Origin: Oscillospiraceae bacterium
GTDB taxonomy: Bacteria > Bacillota > Clostridia > Oscillospirales > QAMX01
DNA: 64,000 bases
Reading direction: 5' to 3'
Assembly: GCA_015067825.1 (NCBI GenBank)
Contig: SVLQ01000001.1
Location: 262,485-326,484, forward strand
The notes beneath the pieces were generated by a model that did not search any database, was not told the DNA's origin, and saw nothing but the letters and a program-made list of their open reading frames with translations. Of this stretch, positions 46,459-57,430 are shown one piece after another; the stretch's first letter is position 1, and the number at the start of each line of letters is the position of its first letter. A program made the position numbers and the translations under genes.

Positions 46459-49400
46459 TTATTCGAGGGTATCTTCTTCGTCGTCGCCTTCGTTGTCGAA
46501 TTCGTCTTCGACCTCGTTGGCAGCCATCGTCAGCTCTTCTTCGCTGAGTTCGGCATTGACCGTACCGCGGCGGAACTCATACTGCGCAGCAGCCATGTTC
46601 TCGTCGGTGGCATCGGTCTTGTAGTCTTCCATACCGGTACCGGCCGGAATCAGCTTACCGATGATGACGTTCTCCTTCAGACCGATCAGCGGGTCAACCT
46701 TGCCCTTGATCGCAGCTTCTGTCAGGACACGCGTGGTCTCCTGGAAGGAAGCGGCCGAGAGGAACGAATCGGTCGCCAGAGAGGCTCTGGTGATACCGAG
46801 GAGAGTCGGCGAATACTGCGCTTCGACAAGGCCGGCTTCGCCGTTTGCGATGCGTTCACGCACCTTGGCGTTGGCTTCGGCAAGTTCAAAGCGATCGACG
46901 AACGAGCCCAGCAGCAGGTCGGTGCTGCCCGGATCGTCGACGCGCACCTTGCGCATCATCTGACGGATGATGATCTCGATGTGGCGGTCGTTGATATCCA
47001 TCGCGCTCTGGCGGTAAACCTTCTGGACTTCCTTGGTCAGGTAGTCTTCAACGGCTTCGACACCGCGGACGCGGAGAACATCCTGCGGGTGCAGGACGCC
47101 CTGCGTGAGCATATCGCCCTTGTTGATGTGCTGGCCTTCCTCAACGAGGATGCCGGAGCTGATCGGCAGCGGATAGAGACGGACTTCGCCGTCGTCGCCT
47201 TGGATCGTCACGTTCTTGACGGAGCTCTTCTTCGCGAGTTCCATGTGGATCGTGCCGGAGATCTCGGCGAGAACCGCCGCACGCTTGGGTTTGCGCGCTT
47301 CGAACATTTCTTCAACGCGCGGGAGACCCTGGGTGATGTCGACGGCGTCCTTACTCGCAACACCGCCGCTGTGGAAGGTACGCATCGTCAGCTGGGTACC
47401 CGGTTCACCGATGGACTGGGCCGCGATGATACCAACCGCTTCGCCGAGGTTCATCGGCGTGCCGGTGGCAAGGTTGGAGCCGTAGCACTTGGCGCAGACG
47501 CCGTGCTTGCAGGCACAGGCGAGGACGGAACGGATCTTGATGCGTTCAATGCCGCGCGACTTAATGAGGTTCGCTTCGGCTTCGGTCATCAGCTTATCCT
47601 TCGAGATGAGCACTTCGCCGGTCGCTTCGTCGACGAGATCGTCGGCGAGGTAACGGCCGATGAGACGGTCTTCGAACTTTTCAATAACCTGACCGTTGTC
47701 GACGATTTCGTAAACTTCGATGCCGTCGGTCGTGCCGCAGTCTTCTTCGCGGATGATAACGTCCTGCGCGACGTCGACGAGACGGCGCGTCAGGTAACCG
47801 GAGTCGGCCGTACGGAGAGCCGTGTCGGCCAGACCCTTACGGGCGCCGCGCGACGCGGTGAAGTATTCCAGAACGGTCAGACCTTCACGGTAGTTGGCCT
47901 TGATCGGGATTTCAATGATCTTACCGGCGGTGTTACGGACGAGACCGCGCATACCAGCGAGCTGACGGATCTGGGCACGCGAACCACGGGCACCGGAGTC
48001 AGCCATGATGCTGATCGGGTTGTCGGCCTTCAGGCCCTTAAACAGCGCAGCACTGATATCTTCCGTCGTCTGCTCCCATTCGGCAAGCGTGAGGCGGATA
48101 CGTTCGTCGGCGGAAATGTAACCGCGGCGGAACTGCTGTTCGATGCGGATGATCTTCTGTTCGGTTTCGGCGATCATCGTCTTCTTTTCGGCCGGAATGA
48201 TCATGTCGGCAACCGAAATGGTGATCGCGCCGAGGGTCGAATAATGGAAGCCCGTCTGCTTGATCGTGTCGAGCACTTCGGCACTGGTGGCAAGACCGTG
48301 CTTTTTGATGCACTTGGCGATCAGCTTGGAGAGCTGGCTCTTACCGACCGTCATGGAAATCTCGAAGTCGAGCGCATGATCTTCGTCGGAGCGATCGACG
48401 TAACCAAGGTCCTGCGGGATCTTTTCGTTGAAGACCATACGGCCGTAGGTGGTCTTGACCATCTTTTCGATGGTGCGGCCTTCAAATTCACCGACGCGGC
48501 GGAGATAGACCGGCTCGTGCAGCGTGATATCGCCGGCTTCGTAAGCCATGCGGACTTCGTTTTCGTCGATAAAACGCTTGATCAGCTGATCGTCGGCGAT
48601 GTTTTCGCTTTCGCGTTCCATCGTCAGCCAGTAGCAGCCGAGGATCATGTCCTGCGTCGGAACGGTGACCGGTTTACCGTCCTGCGGGCGCAGGAGGTTG
48701 TTGGCTGAGAGGATGAGGAAGCGGGCTTCGGCCTGCGCTTCGGCAGACAGCGGCACGTGAACCGCCATCTGGTCGCCGTCGAAGTCGGCGTTAAACGCCG
48801 TACAAACCAGCGGATGGAGCTTGATGGCTCTGCCTTCCACGAGCACCGGCTCGAACGCCTGGATACCCAGACGGTGCAGCGTCGGCGCGCGGTTGAGCAT
48901 GACCGGATGCTCTTCGATGATCTCTTCCAGAGCGTCCCAGACTTCCGTGCGGGCACGGTCGACCATTTTCTTCGCGCTCTTGATATTGTTGGCGATACCG
49001 CGCTCGACAAGCGATTTCATGACGAACGGCTTGAAGAGTTCGAGCGCCATTTCCTTCGGCAGACCGCACTGATAGATCTTCAGTTCGGGGCCGACAACGA
49101 TAACCGAACGGCCGGAGTAGTCGACACGCTTACCGAGCAGGTTCTGACGGAAGCGGCCCTGCTTACCGGAAAGCATGTCGGAAAGGCTCTTCAGGGCACG
49201 GTTATTCGGACCGGTGACCGGGCGGCCGCGGCGGCCGTTGTTGATCAGGGCGTCAACGGCTTCCTGCAGCATGCGCTTTTCGTTTTTGACGATAATATCC
49301 GGGGCATCCAGTTCCAGAAGGCGCTGGAGGCGGTTATTGCGGTTGATCACGCGGCGGTAGAGATCGTTCAGGTCGGAGGTCGCAAAGCGGCCGCCGTCGA

Positions 49401-50127
49401 TCTGGACCATCGGGCGGATTTCCGGCGGAATGACCGGGATGACGTTGAGGATCATCCATTCCGGACGGTTGCCGGAGAGGCGGAACGCATCGACAACTTC
49501 GAGTCGCTTGATGATGCGCATTTTCTTCTGACCGGTCGCGGTCTTGAGCTCTTCACGGAGCTCTTCCGAGAGCTGGTCAACGTCGATTTCGGCAAGCAGC
49601 TTCTGGATAGCTTCGGCACCCATTTCCGCCTTGAAATCGTTTTCGTATTTTTCGTAGTAGTCGCGGTATTCCTTCTCGGTCAGCGTCTGTTTCTTCACCA
49701 GCGGCGTATCGCCCGGTTCGGTGACGATGTAGAGAGAGAAATAGAGAACTCGTTCGAGGATCTTCGGGGCGATGTCGAGAATCAGGCCCATGCGCGACGG
49801 GATGCCGCGGAAGTACCAGATGTGCGACACAGGCGCGGCCAGCTCGATGTGACCCATGCGTTCACGGCGCACGGATTTCTTGGTGACCTCAACGCCGCAG
49901 CGTTCACAGACCTTGCCCTTAAAACGAACCTTCTTATATTTACCACAGTGGCATTCCCAGTCCTTGGTGGGCCCGAAAATGCGTTCACAGAACAAACCGT
50001 CGGTTTCCGGCTTCAGCGAGCGATAGTTGATGGTTTCCGGCTTTTTGACTTCGCCGTACGACCATTTTCTGATCATATCGGGGGAAGCCAGACCGATCTT
50101 AATCGCGTCGAACGCCAACTTACTCAT
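46459..50127 (-). CDS. rpoC: DNA-directed RNA polymerase beta' subunit
   Basis: 1222 residues, a normal Firmicute length (no large insertions as in proteobacteria). ATG at 50127 follows 'ggagg'. N-terminal zinc site '[11 protein letters not shown]...CERCGVE' in pieces; catalytic Mg loop '[12 protein letters not shown]' near residue 447; trigger-loop/bridge-helix region; second zinc site '[11 protein letters not shown]' near residue 868. The acidic C-terminal tail '[18 protein letters not shown]' is an unremarkable extension. It follows rpoB by 78 bases on the same strand. Confidence 0.98.
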   Translation of the reverse strand: MSKLAFDAIKIGLASPDMIRKWSYGEVKKPETINYRSLKPETDGLFCERIFGPTKDWECHCGKYKKVRFKGKVCERCGVEVTKKSVRRERMGHIELAAPVSHIWYFRGIPSRMGLILDIAPKILERVLYFSLYIVTEPGDTPLVKKQTLTEKEYRDYYEKYENDFKAEMGAEAIQKLLAEIDVDQLSEELREELKTATGQKKMRIIKRLEVVDAFRLSGNRPEWMILNVIPVIPPEIRPMVQIDGGRFATSDLNDLYRRVINRNNRLQRLLELDAPDIIVKNEKRMLQEAVDALINNGRRGRPVTGPNNRALKSLSDMLSGKQGRFRQNLLGKRVDYSGRSVIVVGPELKIYQCGLPKEMALELFKPFVMKSLVERGIANNIKSAKKMVDRARTEVWDALEEIIEEHPVMLNRAPTLHRLGIQAFEPVLVEGRAIKLHPLVCTAFNADFDGDQMAVHVPLSAEAQAEARFLILSANNLLRPQDGKPVTVPTQDMILGCYWLTMERESENIADDQLIKRFIDENEVRMAYEAGDITLHEPVYLRRVGEFEGRTIEKMVKTTYGRMVFNEKIPQDLGYVDRSDEDHALDFEISMTVGKSQLSKLIAKCIKKHGLATSAEVLDTIKQTGFHYSTLGAITISVADMIIPAEKKTMIAETEQKIIRIEQQFRRGYISADERIRLTLAEWEQTTEDISAALFKGLKADNPISIMADSGARGSRAQIRQLAGMRGLVRNTAGKIIEIPIKANYREGLTVLEYFTASRGARKGLADTALRTADSGYLTRRLVDVAQDVIIREEDCGTTDGIEVYEIVDNGQVIEKFEDRLIGRYLADDLVDEATGEVLISKDKLMTEAEANLIKSRGIERIKIRSVLACACKHGVCAKCYGSNLATGTPMNLGEAVGIIAAQSIGEPGTQLTMRTFHSGGVASKDAVDITQGLPRVEEMFEARKPKRAAVLAEISGTIHMELAKKSSVKNVTIQGDDGEVRLYPLPISSGILVEEGQHINKGDMLTQGVLHPQDVLRVRGVEAVEDYLTKEVQKVYRQSAMDINDRHIEIIIRQMMRKVRVDDPGSTDLLLGSFVDRFELAEANAKVRERIANGEAGLVEAQYSPTLLGITRASLATDSFLSAASFQETTRVLTEAAIKGKVDPLIGLKENVIIGKLIPAGTGMEDYKTDATDENMAAAQYEFRRGTVNAELSEEELTMAANEVEDEFDNEGDDEEDTLE

Positions 50128-50205
50128 AAGCAGCCTCCATATCAATTTATTTCATACAGCTGCGCGTCTTTTCCGCAGTTGATCATTGTTTTTACAAACG
50201 GTCGA

Positions 50206-53200
50206 TCAGAAATCTTCATCGGCAAAGTCGTCGGACTGGAAAAGTTCCTCTTCGCTAAAGAGAGAATCATCTCCGGCGATCGGATTGCCGTCATCGTCCT
50301 CGAGCGTAAAGCCGCCGGCGGAGAAATCACCGTCGGAGTGGACGTACTCGTTGTCCATCTCGCCTTCTGCCGCGTCTTCGTCTTCGGCGCGGAGGTCGAT
50401 CTCTTCCCCGTTCTTGTCGAGCACCTGAATATCCAGACACAGCGACTGGAGTTCTTTGACGAGAACTTTGAAGGATTCCGGAATACCCGGCGTCGGGATA
50501 TTCTGACCCTTGACGATCGCTTCGTAGGTCTTGACACGGCCGACGATATCGTCACTCTTGACCGTCAGGATCTCCTGCAGCGTGTAGGCCGCACCGTAGG
50601 CTTCGAGGGCCCAAACTTCCATTTCACCGAAACGCTGGCCGCCGAACTGCGCCTTACCGCCGAGCGGCTGCTGTGTGACGAGCGAGTACGGACCGGTGGA
50701 ACGGGCATGGATCTTGTCATCGACAAGGTGCAGCAGTTTCAAGAAGTACATGTAACCGACGGTGACCGGGTTGTCAAACGGCATACCGGTACGGCCGTCG
50801 TAGAGAATGCTCTTACCGTCGGCGTTCAGGCCGGCGTTCTTGAGCGTTTCTTCGATTTCGTATTCCTTCGCACCGTCGAAAACCGGCGTGGCGACGTGCC
50901 AACCGAGCGCGGCGGCAGCGTAACCGAGGTGGACTTCCAGAACCTGACCGATATTCATTCGGCTCGGAACACCCAGCGGGTTGAGAACGATGTCCAGCGG
51001 AGTGCCATCCGGCAGGAACGGCATGTCCTCCTGCGGGAGGATGCGGGAAATAACACCCTTGTTACCGTGGCGGCCGGCCATCTTATCGCCGACGGAGATC
51101 TTACGCTTCTGGGCGATGTAGACGCGGACGACGATGTTGACGCCCGGGGCCAGTTCTTCGCAGTTTTCACGGGTAAAGGTTTTGACGTCGACGATGATAC
51201 CGCTTTCGCCGTGCGGAACACGGAGCGAGGTATCGCGCACTTCGCGGGCTTTTTCGCCGAAGATCGCGCGGAGGAGGCGTTCTTCCGCGGTCAGTTCGGT
51301 TTCGCCCTTCGGCGTGACCTTACCGACCAGAATGTCGCCGGCGTGGACTTCCGCACCGATGCGGATGATACCGTTTTCGTCAAGGTCGCGCAGACCGTCA
51401 TCACCGACGTTGGGGATGCCGCGCGTGATTTCTTCCGGCCCAAGCTTGGTATCGCGGGCGTCGACTTCGTATTCTTCGATGTGGATCGAGGTAAAGACGT
51501 CTTCACGGACGAGTTTTTCGTTGATGAGGACGGCGTCTTCGTAGTTGTAGCCTTCCCAGCTCATGAAGCCGATCAGGACGTTGCGGCCCAGCGAGATTTC
51601 GCCGTTGGAGGTCGACGGACCGTCGGCAAGGACAGTGCCCTTCTTGACGCGTTCGCCATTGTTGACGATCGGACGCTGGTTCAGGCAGGTGCCCTGGTTG
51701 GAACGGATGAAGTTCAGGAGCTTATAGGTCTGGACGTTGCCGTCGTCATAGGCGACGATGATCTCGTCGGCGGTGACGCGGGTAACCGTACCGTCGCCTT
51801 CGGCCAGAACGCAGATACCCGAGTCGCAGGCGGCACGGTATTCCATACCGGTACCGACATAGGGCTGTTCGGGCACGAGAAGCGGAACGGCCTGACGCTG
51901 CATGTTCGCACCCATCAGGGCTCGGTTCGCGTCGTCGTTTTCGAGGAACGGAATCATCGAGGTCGCGACGGAAACCATTTCACGCGGAGAAACGTCGATG
52001 AGGGTGACGCGGTCGCGGTCGACGGAGATGATTTCTTCGCGGTAGCGGCAGGTAACACGGGCGGCCTTGATGCGGCCGTCTTCATCGAGCGGTTCATTCT
52101 TCTGCGCGATGATGTTGCCGTCTTCCTTGTCTGCCGTCAGGTAAACGATCTCGTCGGTGACCTTATGGGTCACGGGGTCAACGATCTGGTACGGAGCTTC
52201 GATGAAGCCGTAGTCGTTGATGCGGGCGTAGCTCGCGAGGCAGGAGATCAGACCGATGTTCGGGCCTTCCGGCGTCTCGATCGGGCACAGACGGCCGTAG
52301 TGGCTGTAGTGAACGTCACGGACTTCGAAGTTCGCGCGTTCTCTGGAAAGACCACCGGGGCCGAGAGCCGAGATACGGCGCTTATGCGTCAGTTCGGCAA
52401 GCGGGTTGGTCTGGTCCATAAACTGCGACAGCGGCGAAGAACCGAAGAACTCGCGGATCGCGGCAGTGACCGGACGGATATTGATCAGCGACTGCGGCGT
52501 GACCGTGTCGGTATCCTGGACGGTCATACGTTCTTTGATGACGCGTTCCATGCGCGAGAAGCCGATTCTGAAGTGGTTCTGCAGCAGTTCGCCGACGCAG
52601 CGGAGGCGGCGGTTACCGAGGTGGTCGATATCGTCCTTGGTACCGATGCCGTACTGCAGGCAGAGGAGGTAGTTGATGGAAGCGTAGATGTCTTCGCGGA
52701 TGATGTTTCTCGGGATCAGTTCATCGCGGCGGGCAGCCAGCTCTTTCTTGATATCTTCTTCTTCGGTGTAGGTCTCAAGGATTTCCTTGAGGACGGAGAA
52801 ACGGACCTTTTCCCAGATGAGTTCGGAGTCGATTTCAAAGCTCACGAAGTCGCTGAGGTTGACCATGCCGTTATCGAAGCAGACGATCTGCTTGCCGTCG
52901 ACATCGAGGATGACACGCGAAACGCCCTTGGCGGCAATCAGCGCGGCCTTTTCGGCGCTGAGCACTTCGCCGGCGTCGGCGAGGATTTCGCCGGTCAGCG
53001 GGCAGATCGCGGGTTCGGCCAGTGTGCGGCCAACGATACGCGGAGCAAGATCCATCTTCTGGTTGTACTTGAAGCGGCCAACCTTAGAGAGGTCATAGCG
53101 GCGGTCAAAGAACAGCGAATAGAGCAGCGAACGCGAGGAATCGACCGTAGGCGGTTCGCCCGGACGCAGACGACGGTAGATTTCGATCAGGGCTTCGTCG

Positions 53201-53888
53201 GCGGTCTTGGCGGTATCCTTTTCGATCGTGGTCTGGATCAGCGTTTCGTCGCCGAACATTTCGTTGATTTCGTCATCGGTTTCGAGGCCGATGGCGCGCA
53301 GGAGCGAGGTGACCGGCAGCTTACGGTTTTTGTCGATGCGGACGTACATAACGTCGGTCGCGTCGGTTTCGTATTCGAGCCAGGTACCGCGGTTGGGAAT
53401 GACCGTACCGCTGTAGAGTTCGTTGTCGACCTTGTCGGTCTTGACGTCAAATACATACCCGGCGAACGCACGATCTGCGAAATGATAACGCGTTCGGCGC
53501 CGTTGATCATGAACGTACCGGTTTCCGTCATCATCGGCAGGTCACCCATGAAGAGTTCCTGCTCTTTGATTTCGCCGGTCTCTTTATTGAGAAGGCGGAC
53601 GCGCACTTTCATCGGAATCGCGTACGTCGCGTCGCGCTCTTTACACATGGCGACAGTATACTTCGGCTTGAATTCAAGCACGTAGTCGACGAACTTGAGC
53701 TCCAACTTGCCCGAATAATCGGTGATCGGCGCCATATCATCGAAAACCTCGCGAAGACCTTCATTACAGAACCATTTGAAGGAATCCTTCTGGACCTGAA
53801 TGAGGTTCGGCATTTCGGTGAGCTCGTCGATCTTGGTGTAGCTCTTTCTCAGGGTCTTGCCGTAAAGAACGTCCTTTACATTGACCAT
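50206..53888 (-). CDS. rpoB: DNA-directed RNA polymerase beta subunit, interrupted by one-base frameshift
   Basis: Two reading frames together encode one beta subunit (about 1227 residues if joined). The N-terminal frame runs from ATG 53888 ('ggggag' RBS) through '[20 protein letters not shown]'-type motif and 'QIVRSPGMY', then leaves frame at 53449-53451. The expected TAT-TTT-GAC reads TATTTGAC, one T short. The continuing frame resumes [19 protein letters not shown] and runs unbroken to 50206, including '[25 protein letters not shown]' in pieces (rifampicin region nearby) and '[13 protein letters not shown]'. rpoB is essential, so an assembly or sequencing error is likeliest; a real mutation or recoding is possible. 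Confidence 0.93.
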
Positions 53889-54060
53889 AAAAACACTCCC
53901 CGTTTCCAAAGTATAGGTAGCTGCTGTTCTGCCTCGTTTTTGAAACGCACGGCAGGGATGTCAAAAATTTTCCCATAACACTTGACTTTTCGGTTTTGGT
54001 TATGGTATTATAACAATGAGCTTATGTGGCACATAATCTCACATTATAATTCGAAGTATA

Positions 54061-54089
54061 ATTATATCACAAAGTGTTTTTTTTGTCAA
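54061..54089 (-). promoter_or_regulatory. rpoBp: consensus sigma-A promoter for rpoBC
   Basis: Minus strand perfect TTGACA, 17 bases with a run of seven A, perfect TATAAT. Gives a leader of about 165 bases before rpoB. Confidence 0.85.
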
Positions 54090-54167
54090 GGTTTTTTCCA
54101 CGGCTTTTTTACTTCATCACGCCGTAGAAAAAACTTTGTTTTTTTTGAAATAATTTGGAAAAATTGC

Positions 54168-54196
54168 TTGACAAAGGCTTTCAAATGTGGTTTAAT
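54168..54196 (+). promoter_or_regulatory. sigma-A promoter for the SigH-like gene
   Basis: Perfect TTGACA (54168-54173), 17 bases, TTTAAT (54191-54196), 58 bases before the ATG. A second, weaker TTGACT-18-TATTAT pair at 53982-54011 points the same way. Confidence 0.75.
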
Positions 54197-54253
54197 ATGC
54201 TATGTCGAGTGTTTGCACGAGATATATCCCTGCTGGAGTGAGGTTCCCGGCCC

Positions 54254-54907
54254 ATGGCTGATCCGTTCTCCCCTTGCGAAAAATCTTCTCCATCCATTCA
54301 AAGCTCTCGCTTTGTCGGCATGGCCGATGAAGCGCTCGCCGATCTCTCGCGCGGCGGCAACAGTTTTGCCGAAGAAGAGCTTGTCAACCGCTACACTCCG
54401 ACTGTTTATTCGTTTACCAGAAACTGCTACCGTGACGGTTGGGAGCGTTCCGACTTTGTTCAGGAAGGAATGTTCGGCCTGATTCGCGCGATCCGCGAAT
54501 ACGCCGCGGACAAGCAGGTTCCTTTTTCCGCTTATGCGGCATTATGTATCAAATCCGAGCTGCATTCGGCGCTTCGCAAAGCGCTCAGCAGCAAACATGT
54601 TCCTTTGACCGGCTATATTTCACTGTCTCCCTCGGAGAGCGGCATGGGCATCCATGAGCTTTTGAGCGAGGACACCGAGCAGATGTTTGATCGCATCCTC
54701 ACCGCCGACGAGATCGATTCGCTGCTCGCCGCACTGCAAAAAACACTGTCACCGTTTGAAAAAAAGGTTCTCTCCGCATATCTGAAAGGTTTTGGAATTG
54801 GGGAAATCGCTTGCGCTCTGCGCAAATCGAACAAGTCGGCAGAAAACGCATTGACGCGGATCCGCCGCAAAGCAGCAGCCATCTACCACGCAAACCCTTT
54901 GGCGTAA
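54254..54907 (+). CDS. sigH: sigma-70 family sigma factor, SigH-like
   Basis: 217 residues, essentially the size of Bacillus SigH. Region 2 includes 'DEALADLSRGGNSFAEEELVNRYTPTVYSFTRN' in pieces and 'ERSDFVQEGMFGLIRAIREYAADKQVPFSAYAALCI' in pieces, which matches SigH ('REDLIQEGMIGLYKAIRDF') better than ECF or SigA; 'HVPLTGYISLSPSES' is the SigH-type region 3. Region 4 is 'FEKKVLSAYLKGFGIGEIACAL'. SigH starts sporulation and competence programmes in Bacillus. An ATG at 54320 is a possible shorter start. It is divergent from rpoBC. Confidence 0.85.
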   Translation: MADPFSPCEKSSPSIQSSRFVGMADEALADLSRGGNSFAEEELVNRYTPTVYSFTRNCYRDGWERSDFVQEGMFGLIRAIREYAADKQVPFSAYAALCIKSELHSALRKALSSKHVPLTGYISLSPSESGMGIHELLSEDTEQMFDRILTADEIDSLLAALQKTLSPFEKKVLSAYLKGFGIGEIACALRKSNKSAENALTRIRRKAAAIYHANPLA

Positions 54908-55028
54908 ACAGGATAAGCCTGTTCGCATATAAAAAATGCCCTCTACAAATTCAGCAGCTCCCTGTCAAAATTGATCATGTGTGCAGCGAATCAGATCCGG
55001 GGCAAAAAACAAAGAGAGGTAATTCCCC

Positions 55029-55307
55029 ATGTTCCAAGACAAGACCCTGAAGTGCAAAGAATGCGGCGCCGATTTCGTTTTCACCGCCGGTGAACAGGAA
55101 TTCTACGCTGAACGCGGCTTCCAGAACGAGCCCCAGAGATGCAAGACCTGCCGTGACGCCCGCAAAGCGGCTGCCCGTGGCCCGCGTGAATTCTTCACCG
55201 CTACCTGCGCCAACTGCGGCGGCGAAGCCAAAGTTCCGTTCGAGCCGAAGACCGATCGCCCGGTTTACTGCAGCGACTGCTTCGCGAAGATGAAGGACAA
55301 TCAGTAA
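55029..55307 (+). CDS. zinc-ribbon domain protein with two CxxC pairs per unit (CxxC-x17-CxxC type)
   Basis: 92 residues, two zinc-ribbon units: 'KCKECGADFVFT...RCKTCRDARKA' and 'ATCANCGGEAKVPF...VYCSDCFAKMK' in pieces, each with two CxxC knuckles. 'TAGEQEFYAERGFQNEP' is the characteristic insertion of the first unit. This small family is widespread in Firmicutes and is thought to bind zinc and perhaps nucleic acid; no function is established. C-ending codon bias suggests strong expression. A terminator follows. Confidence 0.85.
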   Translation: MFQDKTLKCKECGADFVFTAGEQEFYAERGFQNEPQRCKTCRDARKAAARGPREFFTATCANCGGEAKVPFEPKTDRPVYCSDCFAKMKDNQ

Positions 55308-55330
55308 TCTGATTCTGCACTGCGAACATA

Positions 55331-55367
55331 GAAAGCCCTCCGAACAAATTCGGAGGGCTTTTTTGTC
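55331..55367 (+). terminator. Rho-independent terminator after the zinc-ribbon gene
   Basis: 'agccctccgaa' pairs with 'ttcggagggct' around a 4-base loop and is followed by a T-run. The convergent ktrA gene lies 27 bases beyond. Confidence 0.88.
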
Positions 55368-55393
55368 TTGTAAGAACAGGTTTTCAATGAAAC

Positions 55394-56044
55394 TTATTTT
55401 AATTTTTCCAACTTCGCTATGTTGGCGATAACGATCAGTGTGGTTTCCGCTTCAAGAGTCTGTTCAGGATTGATATCTACATTTACCGTTTCCCCTTTTT
55501 TGACGGCAACGATATTAAAACCGTATTTTTTACGGAGATTTAATTCAATCAAGTTTTTACCGCACCATTCGTCCTTTACATCGATTTCAACGACCGACAC
55601 GTCCCTCGAAAGAGAAATCATGTCAATAAAACCAGAGCTTAAGAGATTCTTGGCAAGACGGATGCCCGACTCGTTTTCAGGAAAAACGACCTTGTCCGCA
55701 CCCACACGAAGCAATATCTTTTGCTGCATTTCGTTTGCACATTTTGCAATCACGGTCTTAACCCCTGCTTCTTTGCAGAGCGTGATCGTCATTACACTCG
55801 CCTCAAGATTACTCGCCATACAAACGATGACTGTATCAATGTTTCCAATACCAAGGCGATCGATCACCTCAGAGTCGGTCACATCCGCGCACTTGCAAAC
55901 AGGTAAATATGCCGCTGCATCGTTCACGATTTTTTGATCAGCATCTACCGCAATAACCTCTCTGCCGTTCTCGACAAGCTCTCTTGCCACAGCAATACCG
56001 TATCTCCCAAGTCCAAAGACCGCATATGTTTTCTTTGCTTTCAT
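55394..56044 (-). CDS. ktrA: KtrA/TrkA-type potassium channel gating protein (RCK)
   Basis: 216-residue cytoplasmic regulator with an N-terminal RCK_N domain ('VFGLGRYGIAVARELVENG' Rossmann GxGxxG loop, 'VIAVDADQ') and a C-terminal RCK_C domain ('VVEIDVKDEWCGKNLIELNL'). It forms a gating ring under the KtrB channel; in Firmicutes such rings bind ATP/NAD and often c-di-AMP. Encoded downstream of ktrB with an 11-base gap. Confidence 0.93.
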   Translation of the reverse strand: MKAKKTYAVFGLGRYGIAVARELVENGREVIAVDADQKIVNDAAAYLPVCKCADVTDSEVIDRLGIGNIDTVIVCMASNLEASVMTITLCKEAGVKTVIAKCANEMQQKILLRVGADKVVFPENESGIRLAKNLLSSGFIDMISLSRDVSVVEIDVKDEWCGKNLIELNLRKKYGFNIVAVKKGETVNVDINPEQTLEAETTLIVIANIAKLEKLK

Positions 56045-56055
56045 AAGGTGCTCCT

Positions 56056-57408
56056 TTATCCAATACTGATATCTTCTGTCGGCTCAGAAATAACGTTCTG
56101 ACTTTCATTTTTACTGCCAAAAGCGACCGCAAGCGATATGGGGCCAACTCTACCCAAATACATCGTTACAATGATAATGAGTTTTCCGAATGCGTTGAGT
56201 GATGTGGTAAAATTTCTTGAAAGGCCGACTGTTGCCGTTGCACTAACCGTTTCATACACGACATCAATGACAGAAGCATTACTCGTTGCCAGCAAAAGGA
56301 TCGTTGAGGTGGTACAGATCGTGAAAAAGGCTACTGCTACGGCAACTGCTTTTTTGATCGAGTCCTCAGAAATGCGGCGGCCGAAGAGGGCTGCGTTATT
56401 CTTGTTTCTGATGGTAGCGAATGCAGAGCAGATAAGCACAGCAATGGTTACGGTTTTCATACCACCTGCCGTTCCCACCGGTGAACCACCGATCAACATC
56501 AAAACAACCGATACAGCCGCAGAAGCATTTGTTAAATTCTCTTGCGGAACAGAGGCAAACCCTGCGGTCCTCGTGGTGACCGATTGGAAGAAAGATACTT
56601 GAATCTTATCGAATAAGTCCATTCCGCCGATGGTCAACGGATTGGTGTATTCAAAAATAAATATAAAAATCGCACCGAAAAGGACGAGACCGGCCGTAAC
56701 GGTAATGGCGATCTTTGAGTGCAGGGTTAGATGTCTAAATATCTTTTTGTTTTTCGGAGAACGGTTCTTAATCACACGGAGAACATCCCACCATACGATA
56801 TATCCGAGACCTCCGAGAATTATAAGAACGGAAGTTACAATATTAATCAAGGGATTCGTAGCATAATTACAAAGACTGTTTTCCGCAATAATATCGATAC
56901 CGGCATTACAAAAGGCGGAAACCGAATTGAATACCGATATCCAAATGCCCCTTGCGCCAAACTCAGGGATGAACACAAGCATATACAGAACTGCACCGAT
57001 TCCCTCGATAATCAACGTGCCCAGCAACACATTCTTAACAAACCGGACAAGCCCCGACATGGTATTGAGATTGAACGCATCTTGAATGAGCAATCTGTCG
57101 CCAATACCCAGTTTTTTGTTCAGAAGAAGCATCAAGCCTGTCATGACCGTGATAACACCAAGACCGCCAACCTGTATCAGTATCAGTATGACAGTCTGCC
57201 CAAAAACACTCCACGTGGAAAAGGTTGGAAGCGTCACAAGTCCGGTAACACAGGTCGAAGTTGTTGCTGTGAATAGCGCATCCATATACGGTACTGCAAT
57301 CCTATTGGTTGTGCTGATCGGCAACGCCAAGAGAATGCTCCCAAGCAATATCACCAAAAGAAAACTCAATAGTATAATCTGAGTCGTAGTAAATTTAATC
57401 CGCTTCAT
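56056..57408 (-). CDS. ktrB: KtrB/TrkH-type potassium uptake membrane subunit
   Basis: 450 residues, about ten membrane helices with four P-loop repeats. Glycine-bearing filter segments are seen in 'FTATTSTCVTGLVTL', 'FNSVSAFCNAGIDI', 'FQSVTTRTAGFASV' and 'YETVSATATVGLSRN'. The 450-residue length with one KtrA partner fits KtrB, a sodium-coupled or voltage-independent K+ channel. DNA here is visibly more AT-rich than in neighbouring genes. Confidence 0.93.
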   Translation of the reverse strand: MKRIKFTTTQIILLSFLLVILLGSILLALPISTTNRIAVPYMDALFTATTSTCVTGLVTLPTFSTWSVFGQTVILILIQVGGLGVITVMTGLMLLLNKKLGIGDRLLIQDAFNLNTMSGLVRFVKNVLLGTLIIEGIGAVLYMLVFIPEFGARGIWISVFNSVSAFCNAGIDIIAENSLCNYATNPLINIVTSVLIILGGLGYIVWWDVLRVIKNRSPKNKKIFRHLTLHSKIAITVTAGLVLFGAIFIFIFEYTNPLTIGGMDLFDKIQVSFFQSVTTRTAGFASVPQENLTNASAAVSVVLMLIGGSPVGTAGGMKTVTIAVLICSAFATIRNKNNAALFGRRISEDSIKKAVAVAVAFFTICTTSTILLLATSNASVIDVVYETVSATATVGLSRNFTTSLNAFGKLIIIVTMYLGRVGPISLAVAFGSKNESQNVISEPTEDISIG

Positions 57409-57430
57409 ACTATTTTACGCTCCACGGATC

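Noticed and set aside
46291-48708. An 805-codon + strand frame across rpoC
   Set aside because: Same reason: antisense of rpoC, Val/Asp-rich nonsense composition with no motif.
48757-53685. A 1642-codon open frame on the + strand across rpoB and rpoC
   Set aside because: It is the antisense frame of rpoBC with high GC skew; it lacks an RBS and its sequence shows no family motifs, whereas the opposite strand gives two textbook RNA polymerase subunits.
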